NCBI GenBank assembly: GCA_014621425.1
Contig: JAANBB010000002.1
Span: forward strand, 127,001-191,000
Reading direction: 5' to 3'
DNA from: Cylindrodendrum hubeiense
Lineage: Eukaryota > Ascomycota > Sordariomycetes > Hypocreales > Nectriaceae
Length of the DNA: 64,000 nucleotides
Part shown: piece after piece, positions 1-11,500 of the stretch
Numbering within the stretch: position 1 is the stretch's first letter
Layout of the letters: every line of letters starts with the position of its first letter
Notes under the pieces: generated by a model
Told to the model about the DNA's origin: nothing
The model's database searches: none
What the model saw: only the letters and a program-made list of their open reading frames with translations
Position numbers and translations under genes: made by a program

Positions 1-1
1 T

Positions 2-253
2 TGCAGTTTTGTTGGAAAAGAAGACGAGCTGACCTGCTGGTCTAGCGAAGGCCCCCAAACATACGGTGTGATTGCTTGGCTGAATGAACATTGCAAGGTG
101 TTGAAAAAGAGTGGAGCACCCGAGCACCCGAGCACGTCGTCAGATGGACCTAGATGGAGCTCCCAAAGATCATTTGACATGGGTCCATCTGACGAAGACT
201 TGCTGCTGACCCAGCTCAGCCACAAGGCGACCGACCTGAATGAAGTTGAATGA
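2..253 (+). CDS. Possible 3' end of a gene cut by the left edge
   Basis: An open frame runs from the first bases of the window to a TGA at 251-253 and would give about 83 residues of C-terminal sequence. The composition (Cys, Trp, acidic residues at the end) does not match any family I recognise. It overlaps a perfect 14-base inverted repeat (137-150 and 182-195). Openness over 250 bases is weak evidence on its own, so this may be a chance frame rather than a gene end. Confidence 0.2.
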   Translation, partial: CSFVGKEDELTCWSSEGPQTYGVIAWLNEHCKVLKKSGAPEHPSTSSDGPRWSSQRSFDMGPSDEDLLLTQLSHKATDLNEVE

Positions 254-1209
254 TTGGCGCAGATTACTTCTACAAGGTCAATATCTATGGGGACGACTGT
301 CCGAGGCTGCCTTTATCAGAGTTAGAGCAGGTCGGCAGATGCGATGGTTGCTATAATGGCAAGCCAAGCGGAGAGCAAAGGTGTTCGACACCAGATGATT
401 AACGTTGCCGGAGGATTCAGCGATGGGCGCGAGCGCAATGATTAAATGGCTTCTGCTAGCCTCTTGCTATTTAAAAGCGCAGTGATTCAGACATTCGGCG
501 TAGCAAATGCTGATTGATGCCGTCGTCGCTGTGACAAGGCCGCTCTATCACTGGACTGGCAAGCTCGTTGACAAAATGCCCGTGTCTGCATGGAAATCGA
601 GATTGATGAACAGCGGCTCTGGAATGTTAAAATCACCATCACCTCAGCAATATTTCGCTTCTTCCTCCCGAAACTCCCTTGTCATCACCATTAGGCACCT
701 GCCCTATCCGATTCTTGGCGATATTGACCAGGTTTCAGCCAAATAGCTACCAGCGTATCTAGGACCAGCACAATGGCACGAGCGTGCAGAGTGCAGCCAA
801 TGATGCTCACGCTGGTCACTGTCAGCATCTCCGCAGGAAGCGCGCGACTGGGGCTAAATTACCACGCACAGCAGCTAATCTCCACAAGGAAGCCCCAAAA
901 ATAGGCCCAAACAATCCCCCAGCCACTACCGGCTTCAAACGAGATCCACAATCTCACCTCTAAGCCGCTGCAAAGAGGATCCAAGAAGGATCTCAGATCA
1001 GCTGCGGCACCATCGCGTGAACATAGCCTCGACGTGGTCAGATTTAAGGCATAGACAATTAAACTAAGCTCAGAAATATCTCCGAGCAGCGCCATAAAAC
1101 CAATGCGGCCCGCCTGCCGATCAATTCCAGTGAAGTCTCACACAGCCAAATCCGGAGCATTCCTTGAACAACAACATCCCCGTGTGGTTCTTGTTCTAAT
1201 ATCCCCACG
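254..1209. other. Intergenic stretch, promoter side of the S41 gene
   Basis: Short frames occur on both strands but none has a recognisable domain, signal peptide or plausible splice partner. The last few hundred bases should hold the promoter and 5' UTR of the peptidase homologue starting at 1210; I see no clear TATA box. Confidence 0.4.
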
Positions 1210-3749
1210 ATGCGGTCGTCCTCTATTTTCACCGGCCTAGCGGTCACTGCAACAGCGAGCGCTGCAGTGCCGTATTGGGGCACTTTTGGCACACCCGAGG
1301 CCACTCCCAGCCAGACTCCAACCCCGACTCCTGGCCCCCACAAGCGTGGAGCGTGTGCTGCAATCGGCGACAAATACAACAAAGAACTAGCCATCGACCC
1401 CAGCGGTAAGAAATTTACCTACAGCAGTTTCCTAGGTTCAAATAGCTGACAAGGACACATTAGCCTCCGTATATATCACTCCATCTCAAGCGTACAAGTG
1501 TCTCCGATCTATCGAACTCGACGTTAAAAAAGATGTCGAGTTCATCGACTAGTAATACTCCATTGTCAAGTACTATCTGTTCATTTGTTAACTCTGGGCG
1601 TCTAGTGTCCTACCCTTCATGGAGTTCCAAAGCACACTGGAGTATCTGGAGCGTCCGCCGCCCGAGTACCTGATTCCAGGTGTGGACCTTGTTGGAGGGT
1701 TGCAAAAGATTAAATCCAAGCTGCTTCAAGGGAAGTACCACAGCCAGTGGGATTTCGTTACAGAGTTCAAGGCACTGGTATGTCTGCACCAGCAATATTC
1801 TCTCCCGCAGTCTGCTTACGTCAACCCAGATCGCCCGTGTCAAAGACGGTCACTTCTCCGTGTCCCTTCCACTGGACAGTGTGTTCGGTTTCACTCGCGG
1901 AGGTAGTGGTCTAGTATCTATCTCTGATGATGGATGCAGGCTCCCGAAGGTGTATATAGTTGGTATGGACTGTCCACTCAATTCTTTCCCACAGCATCAT
2001 ATTTAACAGCTTCTCGCAGACGACGTGCTGAAGTCCACAATCGATGACTATTCCATGTCCGATGTCATCACCATCGATGGTGTACCGATCCAAGAATATG
2101 TCGAAACTATCACGTCCCTAGGGTCATCTCAAGATCCCGATGCACTGTACAATGAGGTATTCGACGGCATTTCAAAGATCGGACAAGGGTATCAAGGCAC
2201 CTTCCAGTCGACAGGATATCCATGGCTCGAGGACGAGACAGTCTTTGAGCTTTCGAATGGCTCGCTGATTACTTACGAAAATTATGCGACAGTTTGGGTG
2301 GACTTTACATATATTGATTCACCTGAAGCTCTCCATGAGCAAGTGGAAATTCCGATACCGAGCTCATCGATCGAGATCTCATCGATCGATATCACATCGA
2401 CGACAGACACACTGACGACAGCCACGCCCACGACGAGCGATTCGACTCCTCCTTACACCGACATCGAGACGTCCACTTCTATCGATGAGAGCAGCCCAAC
2501 TCTAGATAGCTATCCCTACCCAGTCGCGAAGCACGTTGACAACTGGATCTCTGGCTATTTCCTTAACGAGACTGAGTATAAAGATGTTGGAGTCTTGGTG
2601 CTCAACTCATTTGCGGGAAGCTCGGATGATTCAACAGCAGACCTCGCCGAATTTTACGATGTTCTCACCAAATTCCTCCGTGCTTTCGAAAAGGCCGGCA
2701 AGGAGAAGCTAGTCATTGACCTGCAAAGCAATGGAGGTGGTTACTTGGCCGCAGCTGTCGACCTGCTCTTCGAACTGCTGCCCGATATTGTGCCCAACGA
2801 CGGCTACCGCTTGCGGGCAACTGATATTCTCAACTGGATCGGCAAAAGCTCATACAAGGAGAATGACGTTTTGTTCAACACGGCTGAGAACCAAAAAGGC
2901 AGAGCCTACAAGAGCTGGAAGAAGCTATTCGGACCGCAAACCTTTAACGGAGATGACTTCACTCACCTGCTTAGTAATAGTCTCTATGATGAGACATTCT
3001 CCGAGGAGGACGGTTTCCCGACAAACTCAACTCTCGCTCCCGGAACGCTGAAACCAGAGAACATCATCATCCTCACCGACTCCGACTGTCATTCCTCCTG
3101 CCCGCTTTTTACCGGGTGGATGTCACGACTAGGTGGCGTACGAACCGTCGCCATTGGCGGACGCCCTCTAAAGGCACCAATGCAAGCCATGGGCGGGACG
3201 AAGGGCGGCGCCGTCTTTGGTCTGACAGATGTGCAGGGAGCCCTCAATATTGCACTCAATAAGACAGACGGGATGGTCCCACACACACTGGAGATCCCTA
3301 GTGTGGAAGAGTCGCCTCTGCTACTTGACTACACCGCCCTCAACATGCAGAACATGTACAAGCCAGACTTCAAAAGCGGGACGCCATTGCAGTTTGTTTA
3401 TGAGGCCGCCAATTGCAAGATGTTCTACACTGCTGAGACAGTCTTGAACGTCACCAAAATGTGGCAAGCCGTTGCCGATGTCGCATGGAACGGCGCCAAG
3501 TGTGTCCCTGGCTCGACCGTTAATGACGACGACACCATTGGCGATGATCAACCAGACTTCTCTACTGACGTCTGGTCCACAGCGAAGTGGCCTGTTGTGC
3601 CGGGTGGCTTCCTGGCTGTTGGAGGCGAGAAGTATACACCCAGGGCTACCTTTTCTACAAAGGCGAAGCGTAGCGATGAGGACGATGAGCGGGTGCGCTT
3701 TGTGCAGCCTGGCCCGCTGCCAGGGAAGAGAGGACCAATCAGATTTTAG
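1210..3749 (+). CDS. Secreted S41 family (CPAF-like) peptidase homologue
   Basis: Five exons: 1210-1405, 1464-1551, 1606-1777, 1830-1962, 2020-3749, giving 772 aa. The ATG at 1210 opens a typical signal peptide ending near Ala-Ser-Ala-Ala. The N-terminal half carries the fungal CPAF-type region, with the blocks LEYLERPPPEYLIPGVDL and DGHFSVSLPLD. The C-terminal half is the S41 tail-specific protease fold: a DLQSNGGGYLAAAVDLL block near residues 430-445 and TDSDCHSSCPLF near 549, which is where the family places its catalytic Ser. A Ser/Thr-rich insertion (about residues 310-357) separates the halves and looks like a glycosylated linker. The family is annotated as secreted serine peptidase, but fungal members are biochemically little studied. 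The protein ends in a basic KRGPIRF tail. Intron joins are supported by continuity of conserved blocks. Confidence 0.88.
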
Positions 3750-3840
3750 AGACTTGCATTACGAGAAACATCACGAATAAATGTAGACATAGATTGAAGA
3801 CTTAAAAATAGATAGATTGACCAATTATTATTCACATACG

Positions 3841-5516
3841 TCACTCTCCTATAAGTAGAGGCCTCTGATGTGTCTCATCGAGTCGTTGCCTCAACCTGCC
3901 CACCTCCTTGACGAAGACACTATCGATCCAAGCAATGTCCCTTAGTATCCCGAGAACTCCCTGCCAGTCAAGCCTATTCTTGTGCATTATAGAGATAATG
4001 CGAGAGACAAGGGTGGATTTCTCTTCCTCATTGTCATCCAAAACGGAAATGACCAAAACCCAGAGCTCAAGTTGTTCCAATCCCGACCAGTCGAGCTCGC
4101 TTGAGATGAGCAACTGTTGTAATCGGCGTCTATGAGTTGATTTGGAATCGTTATCCGCTGCTAGATAGTTCACAGCAGTGATGGTAAATACGAGCGAGGC
4201 CAGTCGGATTGTTTCTCTCATTGGCAATCCAGGTGTCAGGGGGTTATTTGCAGATGGGATATTGTGTCGTGGCACGGTGAGCATACCATGCACGGCAAGC
4301 CCAAAAGATTGGGTCAAGGGAGTGTCTTTGTACCAAGCCCTGGGTGAGCTCTTCGAAGCCAGCGTTGCTAGGCTATAAATAGACTCTAGGAGCGGGCATA
4401 TGTCCCAAAGGGAAGGGCATCTGCGCTGCAGGATAGCCAATGTTGTGGAGAGAACTGAAGAAACTGTATGTTCTTGTGTCTGTTTCATGATGCTGTCATG
4501 AATTGGAAAACGTGGTGGCATATCTAGCGATAGCGATCCCACCAGATCTGACCTTCAAGTGGTTTAGTACGAGTCCAGCACAACCGGACGAAACTCAGTT
4601 TTTGCATACCAGATGAGCATCGTTTGGAGATGATACGACGTGAAGGTATGTATACCACCCCGGTATTCGACCATCCTCTGCAGTCCATCCATGTGTATAC
4701 TCCATCGTGTGAGATTGCCGATACGCAGCTATGGAGGCATGTTAGGAACTTGAAATAAGGTGAAAGGATTGACTTTTTACATCGTAACCAGCAAGGAAGA
4801 CTACTGCTCCTATAAGCGCGTTGGTGGCGCTCAGTACTCCTCCTAGTCGCTTATTCAACAGACTCAGTGATGCAGTATAGTGCTTCAACGCGTGAGCATT
4901 CTCGCGTGGGAGTGCTTTCACTTGTCCCGTGTAAAGCGCGGACTCTGCGAGAGCCATATACATTGTACTGTCGTCTTCCATTGCGAGGGTGAAGCATAGT
5001 CTCCGAAATACCTGGCACATAGGAGAATCGTATCTACGAACTAGGTATAGTCAATACGACGAGTAAGTCTCAGGAGTCGGTTGCCGTACGAAAGCTGATT
5101 AGTCTCCGTGCCCGAGCCGCGATAAGAGGGGAAATGAGCGAGTGATCGGCATCCGGAAGCGTGAGTTTGCTTGAGCGTGATCGTGAATAGAACAAATATG
5201 CTGCTCGTTGAGTATCAAGATTTGATTGTTGTTGAATTGGCCGGTCAAGCTTCCGGGCCACAACGTCGTGCGATTCAATATTTGACCGCGTAGGTTTCTC
5301 TGAGGCGGAGTTCGGGTCATGCTGATGACCACGGGGTTCTCGTCTTCGGGATAGACCTATATCTTTCATAACATGGCGACTGATCTTTCTCTGTGTCTTT
5401 CGATCTTTGATGTCGTTTGGATGTGTCACGGTGACGAACACGAGCTTCGGGGCCGAAGGCTGTGCTGTTCGCGATGCTAAGGTCGGCTCCTGTTGGGTAC
5501 ATACTGGGGGGTCCAT
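3841..5516 (-). CDS. Fungal-specific regulator, Fungal_trans_2-like, no zinc cluster
   Basis: Four exons read on the minus strand: 5516-5090, 5040-4781, 4728-4610, 4552-3841, giving 505 aa. The start at 5516 leads into the N-terminal block LVFVTVTHPNDIKDRKTQRK followed by the SRHVMKD pattern. This block is typical of the large group of ascomycete proteins often labelled tachykinin-family or fungal transcription factor. The middle (YDSPMCQVFRRL, YDLRIGNLTRWSIHMDGL) and the end (SDLVGSLSLDMPPRFP) fit the helical Fungal_trans_2 (DUF3468-type) region. No Zn2Cys6 motif is visible, which is usual for this subgroup; a role in transcription is inferred from the family only. Introns are 49, 52 and 57 nt and all keep frame. 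No target genes can be inferred from its neighbours. Confidence 0.82.
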
Positions 5517-5840
5517 GGCTGAGAAAGAAATAGGGAAAATTTGGCATGCGCGTGGTGTTTAAAGTGGTTTTGTAACGGAACTTGAGGCGAGATATGTCAG
5601 GCGAGAGAGATGTTGCATTGCTGGCTACGTTGGTTCTGATAAGCGGAGCGCTTGTCGATTTATAAGCAACGTAGCCAAAACAGGGGGGGACTCCTCGCCC
5701 ATGGCGACATCACCACATTTAGCGTCGCCTGGTTCAACACGTGAGACGGTATATCATGTCGCAGTATCAAAAGTTCAATTTGTTCTAGCGAGAAAATACA
5801 TATTGATTGTGAACCCTTCCTCACGTCTCTGATTCAGTAA
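5517..5840. other. Intergenic, promoter of the 505-aa regulator
   Basis: A 324-base gap between two genes that are both on the minus strand. It holds the upstream region of the regulator that starts at 5516 and the 3' flank of the SDR. No repeat or distinct site stands out. Confidence 0.4.
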
Positions 5841-6727
5841 TCAGAGACCAGTGATTCCGCCACTGACGGAAATGTACTGTCCGGTAATCCAGCGTGACTT
5901 CTCCGACACCAAAAGAAGGACTGCATCGCCAAGATCCTGAGGGGTCCCGATTCTGTCTGCAGCTCGTGTGATGTCTCTCTGAGCCCTGGTGGCAACCTCC
6001 AAGAGTTCATCGGGGATGATGTCAGTCGCAACTGGGCCAGGGGCCAGCGAATTGACCGTGATGCCTCTGCTTCGTCCCCACTGTGACATGTAAGTACGTA
6101 AAGGCACAATGAGGGACATTGCCACTTACCTCCTTGGACCACGAAAACGTAAGGCTGTCTAGAGCGGCCTTGGAAGCTCCGTAAAGCGGCAGGTCGTCAA
6201 GCCCGAGCTTAGCGGCAGTGGATGAAATGTTAATAATCCGGCCTCCATGCGGCATGTGGGGGACGACAGCTTGAGCCATGTAGATGGGGCCCTTCACGTT
6301 GACGTCAAATGTCTTGGTGATGTCCTCGGGCGTGTAGTCCAGAGTTGGAGCAAATACTCCAGCTCCTGCGTTGTTGACTGATTGCAAGGTTAATTTCATC
6401 TGCCAAGGTCAATAATCAGGTAAGAGACTTGCCTAAAATATCAATGTGGTCTGTTCCAAAAGCCTTCAAGGTCTCCTGGGCGAGGAATTTGGCACCCTCG
6501 GGCGTACCGACAGTGGTCTGGACAACAGTGGCCTGCCCGCCGTCGGCCCTAATTTTGTCGGCGAGAGCATTCGCTCTGGCGGTGACGGAGTCAGAGATGT
6601 AGTTGATAGTGACTGCAGCACCATTGCGGGCTAGCGCCACTGCAACTCCCGCTCCGATGCCATTCTCTCGGCCGGATCCCGTGACAATGGCAACTTTGCC
6701 AGCGAGGGACAGGGTATCGACTGTCAT
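5841..6727 (-). CDS. Short-chain dehydrogenase/reductase (classical SDR)
   Basis: Three exons on the minus strand: 6727-6433, 6377-6130, 6080-5841, giving 260 aa, a normal SDR length. The ATG at 6727 was chosen because it starts 12 residues before the Rossmann motif; the frame upstream has no other ATG. Motifs seen: TGSGRENGIGAG (cofactor-binding TGxxxGxG), VNNAGAG, ISSTAAKLG (active-site Ser), YGASK (catalytic Tyr and Lys), and the C-terminal GQYISVSGG. The fingerprint suggests an NADP(H)-dependent oxidoreductase close to 3-ketoacyl-ACP-reductase-like SDRs; the substrate is unknown. The first intron (6378-6432) begins GCAAGT rather than GT, a GC-AG intron with an otherwise good donor context; the second (6081-6129) is canonical. 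A TATA-like stretch lies about 135 bases upstream. Confidence 0.9.
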
Positions 6728-7396
6728 GATGGAAGTGGTTGAAGGAATTTTGTTGAAGTTTTGAGACTGCACTGGTTGTCAAGGCAAGAGTATGAAGAGT
6801 GTTGTTGGAGGTGCTTGTGAGTAGGAGATGAGATGGTTGAGCTGTAAGGTGACGGTGCGCCGTATTTATATTTCATTTACAGTACTGCCCACTCCCATTC
6901 ACGTCCTTGTCCTTTGAAATCATCTTGTCGTGCTTGAGGCTTCACGATTTCAACATCGTCAGGTCTAGCTCATTTAGGAAAATGGTGCTGCGTCATTACG
7001 TACCCAGCCGTGTGACGGACGTGATGATGCCCCACTGTGAAGGCGGATGTCGGAGTGTTTTGAAATCCGTCGTGGAGAGCAGCTCAAGTCTAGCCGCTTT
7101 AGGAAAATGGTGTTGGGCTGATTAATTCAAACATGGGATTCCAGCCGCCGTCATCTCCGGCAGGGGTAAGTTATTATGGTGGAGTCGGAGTAAATCGATC
7201 CGAACGCTGCGGGTCGGTCGCACGATTGGCTGTTTTGCGTACTCTGTAGTATTGAGTGAAATGTACATTTTCTCGTACTATGTGTGTATGATTGTTTAAG
7301 CCACGTTCACTTAGGCGAGTGTCAAGGGAGTAAGAGCGATCAAAGTGATGTGACTTGATATTGAAGATCCAAATGTATACAGCTATCTGCCTTAAT
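6728..7396. promoter_or_regulatory. SDR upstream region with an imperfect direct repeat
   Basis: This region lies upstream of the SDR and downstream of the rhodopsin-domain gene. It contains an AT-rich TATA-like element near 6860 (AAATATAAATA on the minus strand). Two copies of an approximately 34-base imperfect repeat occur at about 6959-6992 and 7084-7117; both contain TTTAGGAAAATGGTG (6973-6987 and 7098-7112), 125 bases apart. No coding signal was recognised. Confidence 0.45.
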
Positions 7397-8599
7397 TCAC
7401 ATTGCCAATCCAATCCCATCCTCGCTCTTCAAGCGGTCCGTTTTAGATGTACCAAGTAATTGACTCTCGCCGTCAAAATAATGCTCCCCACTTGACGAAC
7501 GGGAGGTATGTTTAGCGGCAGGGCTTTTGTCAGGGCTGTATGCGTCGCGACGATTGGGGGCCGTATTGTTGGTCGACAGAACTACCATCGTGGCAGAAGC
7601 TCGTGATGAAAATCGCCGGCGTAGTCGTGGCAAACTTGAAGCAATGATGGCAAGACAAATCTCAAAGTGGCTGCAGTACGCAATCCAAGATGCGATAAAT
7701 GTGAAGTCGGCGGACGTGGAATAAAGAACGGCAAACGCTGCCCTGAAAACAGAGCAGGAGGCTGCCAGAAACCCGATGGAGGACAGCCCTAAAGCCGCAA
7801 CCTTCTTGCGCATAGGCACCTGTAGCCTCAGAACCAAGAAGATCGGCACTGCGAGAATGGCGAAGTCGATCAGGATGTGGACGGTGGCGACGATTATGTA
7901 AACCGGAATGTAGCTCTTGCACTTCGTGTCGGGGTCGAATCGCATGCTGAGAGTATAGTTGGACTGGATGGGGAGACACTGAGTCAGGAACACTGACAGC
8001 GTCGTTGGGAGCCAAATCACCCAGTGCCAGAAGCCAATGCGGACCAGCCAAAGTAACCAAGGGAAGTATGCTTGGCTTACAATCCGATGCGCGCAAGCTA
8101 GAATAGACATTTGGGTAAAGAAGGTTGAAAGAATGTAGGCCGGCATGTGGATGTACAATGCCTACGTACTTGTCAATTTTCCACTTGCGAACAAATATCT
8201 CGACAGGAAACTTACTGGTAGCACTCGAACAGTTTCCTCATAAGTCATCTGCCATGTGTGCTTTCCAAGCCCTGCTGTAGAAATAGCCACGGCCGTGTTT
8301 GCTGTTAGACAGCATAAAAAGATTGCCGCTGGCGCCATCAACCAATCCTCAAGAATGAAACGACCATGATACCTCCAACTGAGCCACCACCTCAGCAAGA
8401 GCACCACCAGCACTATCGCTGTGAGAGAGATGATGAGGATGAACATGCCGGTGCTGTAAGGGTAAATCGTATCATAGTTATCCAGCCGTTTGTGGATGTC
8501 TTCAGAGCTCAAAGCTCGGATGCCTTCAGCTTTGCCATTAGCGATGGCCAGGAGAGCCGCAAAGCCCGTAGGAGCTGGGCCTTGATTATCCGAAGGCAT
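7397..8599 (-). CDS. Rhodopsin-domain (PTH11-like) integral membrane protein
   Basis: Two exons on the minus strand: 8599-8216 and 8161-7397, intron 54 nt, giving 382 aa. Hydrophobic segments alternate with short loops and are consistent with seven membrane passes. The blocks ILEDWLMAPAAIFLC, CKSYIPVYIIVATVHILIDF and LSSIGFLAASCSVFRA match the fungal rhodopsin-domain family (DUF related to PTH11-type receptors). The C-terminal 90 residues are polar, rich in Ser and charged, and presumably cytosolic. No CFEM domain is present at the N terminus, so this is the short class. An alternative ATG at 8662 would add 21 mostly hydrophobic residues. A receptor role is inferred from the family; the ligand is unknown. 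Confidence 0.85.
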
Positions 8600-9316
8600 G
8601 GTCGAAATTATGAATAACTTTATGAGATTGATGAAAACAGACACAGATACGACGGATAACATTGTTTCAGCTACTGCAGGTCGTTATGTATCATTTATCG
8701 CAACATCAAAGATTACACTTTCTGGTCTCCTTGCTTGGCGTTATGCAGCGCTCGCCTCGGCATCCTCCCATGCGTCCATGTTGGAGGCTGACACAAAGTC
8801 TTACATGTGAGGTCTACGTATCTGCTGACCAGTAGGTAATGAATTCGGGATGGATAAAGAAGTGTGGCGCCCAAGCCAAACGTGGTCAAGTGAGGTGATC
8901 AGTGTGCAGCCCAGGGGATTCTTGGAAGGCGGGGAACCCCCCTCAAAATGAACTCCGAGGTCAAATCAAACGCAAACCCGACGGTCAGAAAATACTAGCT
9001 GAGAAATGAGCTATGTCGGCCTTGCTACTGGGGTGCAAGAAGGTTCCCTAGGTCCGCCGACGGAAAGCGTTCAAGAAATGGATGCACTGCACGACGCTGA
9101 GAAGATTATATATTGCTCTTGAAAAACTATCTATGTCTAAAACGCCTGACAGTGCAATGCATAGTATGATCTAGAGAGATCACATGCGATATGCTAATTA
9201 TCTTTCCGTTCTCCCAGTCTGCTGAGTTTGACTTTGCGGAGACGATCGATTTCGCTGCATGCATCCTGTTTTCCCGTTGACCGATTGGAGGGTATTGCAC
9301 TACACCCATCTAATAA
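8600..9316. other. Intergenic, no gene seen
   Basis: This separates the start of the rhodopsin-domain gene from the end of the bZIP-like gene. I found no open frame with family signals and no repeat or RNA-like structure. Confidence 0.4.
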
Positions 9317-10473
9317 TCAGGGGTGAATAAGTGACACCAACCTAGGAAACGCATCCGCCCAAGGAGGGCCCAAGTCCCAGTTGCGAAGATCAAACACGGC
9401 TGCCTCGAATTCTGGACTGATAGCCACTTGGCCTCCGCTATCAACAGCCAACAGCGGGCTGCCAATTGGCCATCGGAGCTGAAGAGACTCCAAGTACATC
9501 TTCGCCGAGTGACGGGATTTCACCTTCGGGTGCGTACACAGAAAGTCGCGCAGATCAGGCCATGGTATGTAGTCGATACTCACTGGATGCGGACATGTAT
9601 CTTGCACCTCGGTGGGAAGTAGCCAAGACGGGACGTCCTGTAGCGTGGTAGGATCTGGATATAGGCGCCACTGTTTCAAATGCACGAAGTAAGCAACGAA
9701 ATGAGCCCATAGTTTAGGAGGGGGAGGGGACCACGTACTCGCATGAGCCGAAATGCGAAAAAGTAGACACCGAACAAGGTCTCCACGCTGGTCATTGTGA
9801 ACCCTTTCAGAAACGACGTAAGGAAGCATGTAACGACATTGTCGCCATGGGAGTGGAGTGTCAGATTTGGCAGGGTGGGATTCCGCGGAAGGGAGCGCGC
9901 CTGATGCGGATCGTGGGGAAAAGCAGCATGGGTCTCGTAGAGGATGGTGAAGCTGCGGTATTCCAGACAGTTGGATTGGGAGAAATGCGCAACTCCGCAC
10001 CAGCATTTGACTGGCGGCGGGGTCGATAGCATGACCGGAAGCAGGTTCGTCCCTGGTGATGGCGGCAGATGATCTAAATCTGGTCGAAACGGCCGGGGAC
10101 TAACTGTTGTGGGCAGAGATCCTGGCGTCCATTGTGTCGGGAAGGCTGGGTTGCGAACCAGGTATCCGATGTCATGTGCCTCACCAGGGGCGGGTGATCC
10201 CCCGGGAGATAGAGTGGCAACTAGGAATTGTAACCATCTTTGCTGCGATGCGACCAGGCCGGCTCCGAGTTGGGGCAAAGCGCGCAACTGTGCAGAAATG
10301 TCGTCCAGGTTCTTGAAGATTTGCGCAATGTCCGTTTCCATGCGTTCCATCCGCAACTTGTGCTCTTCGCGGTTTTCCTTGTGCTTGATTCGATCAGACT
10401 GTCTCTTTTGGCTCATCTGAGCTTCTGTTCGAACCCGTCGGCTAGAAGTGGCCGGGGTTGGGGACTTGGGCAT
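9317..10473 (-). CDS. bZIP-like protein with DUF3425 C-terminal domain
   Basis: Two exons on the minus strand: 10473-9739 and 9670-9317 (intron 68 nt), giving 362 aa. The N terminus contains a basic stretch with the pattern R-V-R-T-E-A-Q-x2-Q-K-R-x2-D-R followed by a heptad-like helix (RMERMETDIAQIFKNL), i.e. a divergent bZIP. The rest fits DUF3425: the mid block LRDFLCTHPKVKSRHSAKM preceded by IDYIPWPD, and the end block FDLRNWDLGPPW. The splice junction restores the conserved RWRLYPDPTT segment. The invariant Asn of classical bZIP basic regions is not obvious, so DNA binding may differ. It is probably a nuclear regulator with unknown targets. The ATG at 10473 is the only in-frame start near the basic region. 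Confidence 0.82.
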
Positions 10474-11500
10474 GGTGTGCAACTGGGAGGGCGAAGCTCA
10501 AGGGGCGATTCGTTGACATGAGAAGGTGGATTTTGAGGTTAGGTATTGACAGCCACGGTCGACGTCGACCATCCAGTTAAGTATATCATCCATGTCTAAC
10601 TTCAGCTAAGACTCCATATTCTGATATAGCCTAAAATGCTTTGACAGATGTGCCTCATGCCAGGGCTGTCACTGTCGGCATTGAACCGAGGCTACGATGA
10701 TCTGAAGGCATCAGCGAAAAGGCGGGGTAGGTGTGACAAGAGGTGAGAGGAGCATGAATCTATTCCCGGTTCGTCTTAGCATGACGCGGATTGGAGAGCA
10801 TGCATGGGAACCTGGCCCGATGGGGAGCAGGCCCCCTGGCCTGCAAGTAAATGGCAAATGATTTCTGGGAGCTCCTAAGATGAGAAAGCAGGGGACTGAA
10901 AACAACCCAGTGATCATAGAAACTAAGGACAAATTGGTGGAAAGGTTTGCAATCAATAGCTGATAGTGTGTTGGAACCCATCACCTAAGTTTGTCAACAT
11001 ACGGAATGTTACGAGACTTTGAAAACGCCCCCTATTGAGAGGGCCTTAATGCACACTGGACAAAATTAACCACATCCCCAAACACCCAGTGGCGTATGGG
11101 AGTGGTCGCGGAGACGCACAAAATCCGGGTGTTTAGATCACAACCACACAACAGCCAAGGGAGCAATTGACAATCTGAATGCTAAGCGCATGTGATAACA
11201 TCTTAAATAAAGTCCTCATCAAATAATTTGGGTAAAACAATTTGTATTGAGGAACAATGTGCAGCTGGGCTGGAGCCCGCTGAAAGTAAGTGCACAAAGT
11301 CTTAACTGGTCGGTAAAGGTCTGTAGGGCTCAAAACGCCCCCTGTAAAGAATGAAAGACCGGCCTTGCCTTTAATATCCCTAGTAGCTCCCACAGCCCAC
11401 GTGCCAGTCCTTGCCAACCTGTCAACTCCACCCAACACACCATGTGAAATCACACAACCCACTCGTTGCCAGAATTGCCTTGCACGATAACCTGTTCCAA
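10474..11500. other. Intergenic, no gene seen
   Basis: About 1 kb between the bZIP-like gene and the 3' end of the FAD oxidase. Short frames on the minus strand (for example 10760-10984 and 11133-11504) have no family signal and unlikely composition. It holds the promoter of the bZIP-like gene. Confidence 0.4.

Noticed and set aside
7527..7724. Plus-strand frame opposite the rhodopsin-domain gene
   Set aside because: Antisense shadow of a well supported coding exon.
9127..9309. Possible extra 3' exon of the DUF3425 bZIP-like gene
   Set aside because: The family normally ends shortly after the RNWDLG block, which is already present before the stop at 9317.
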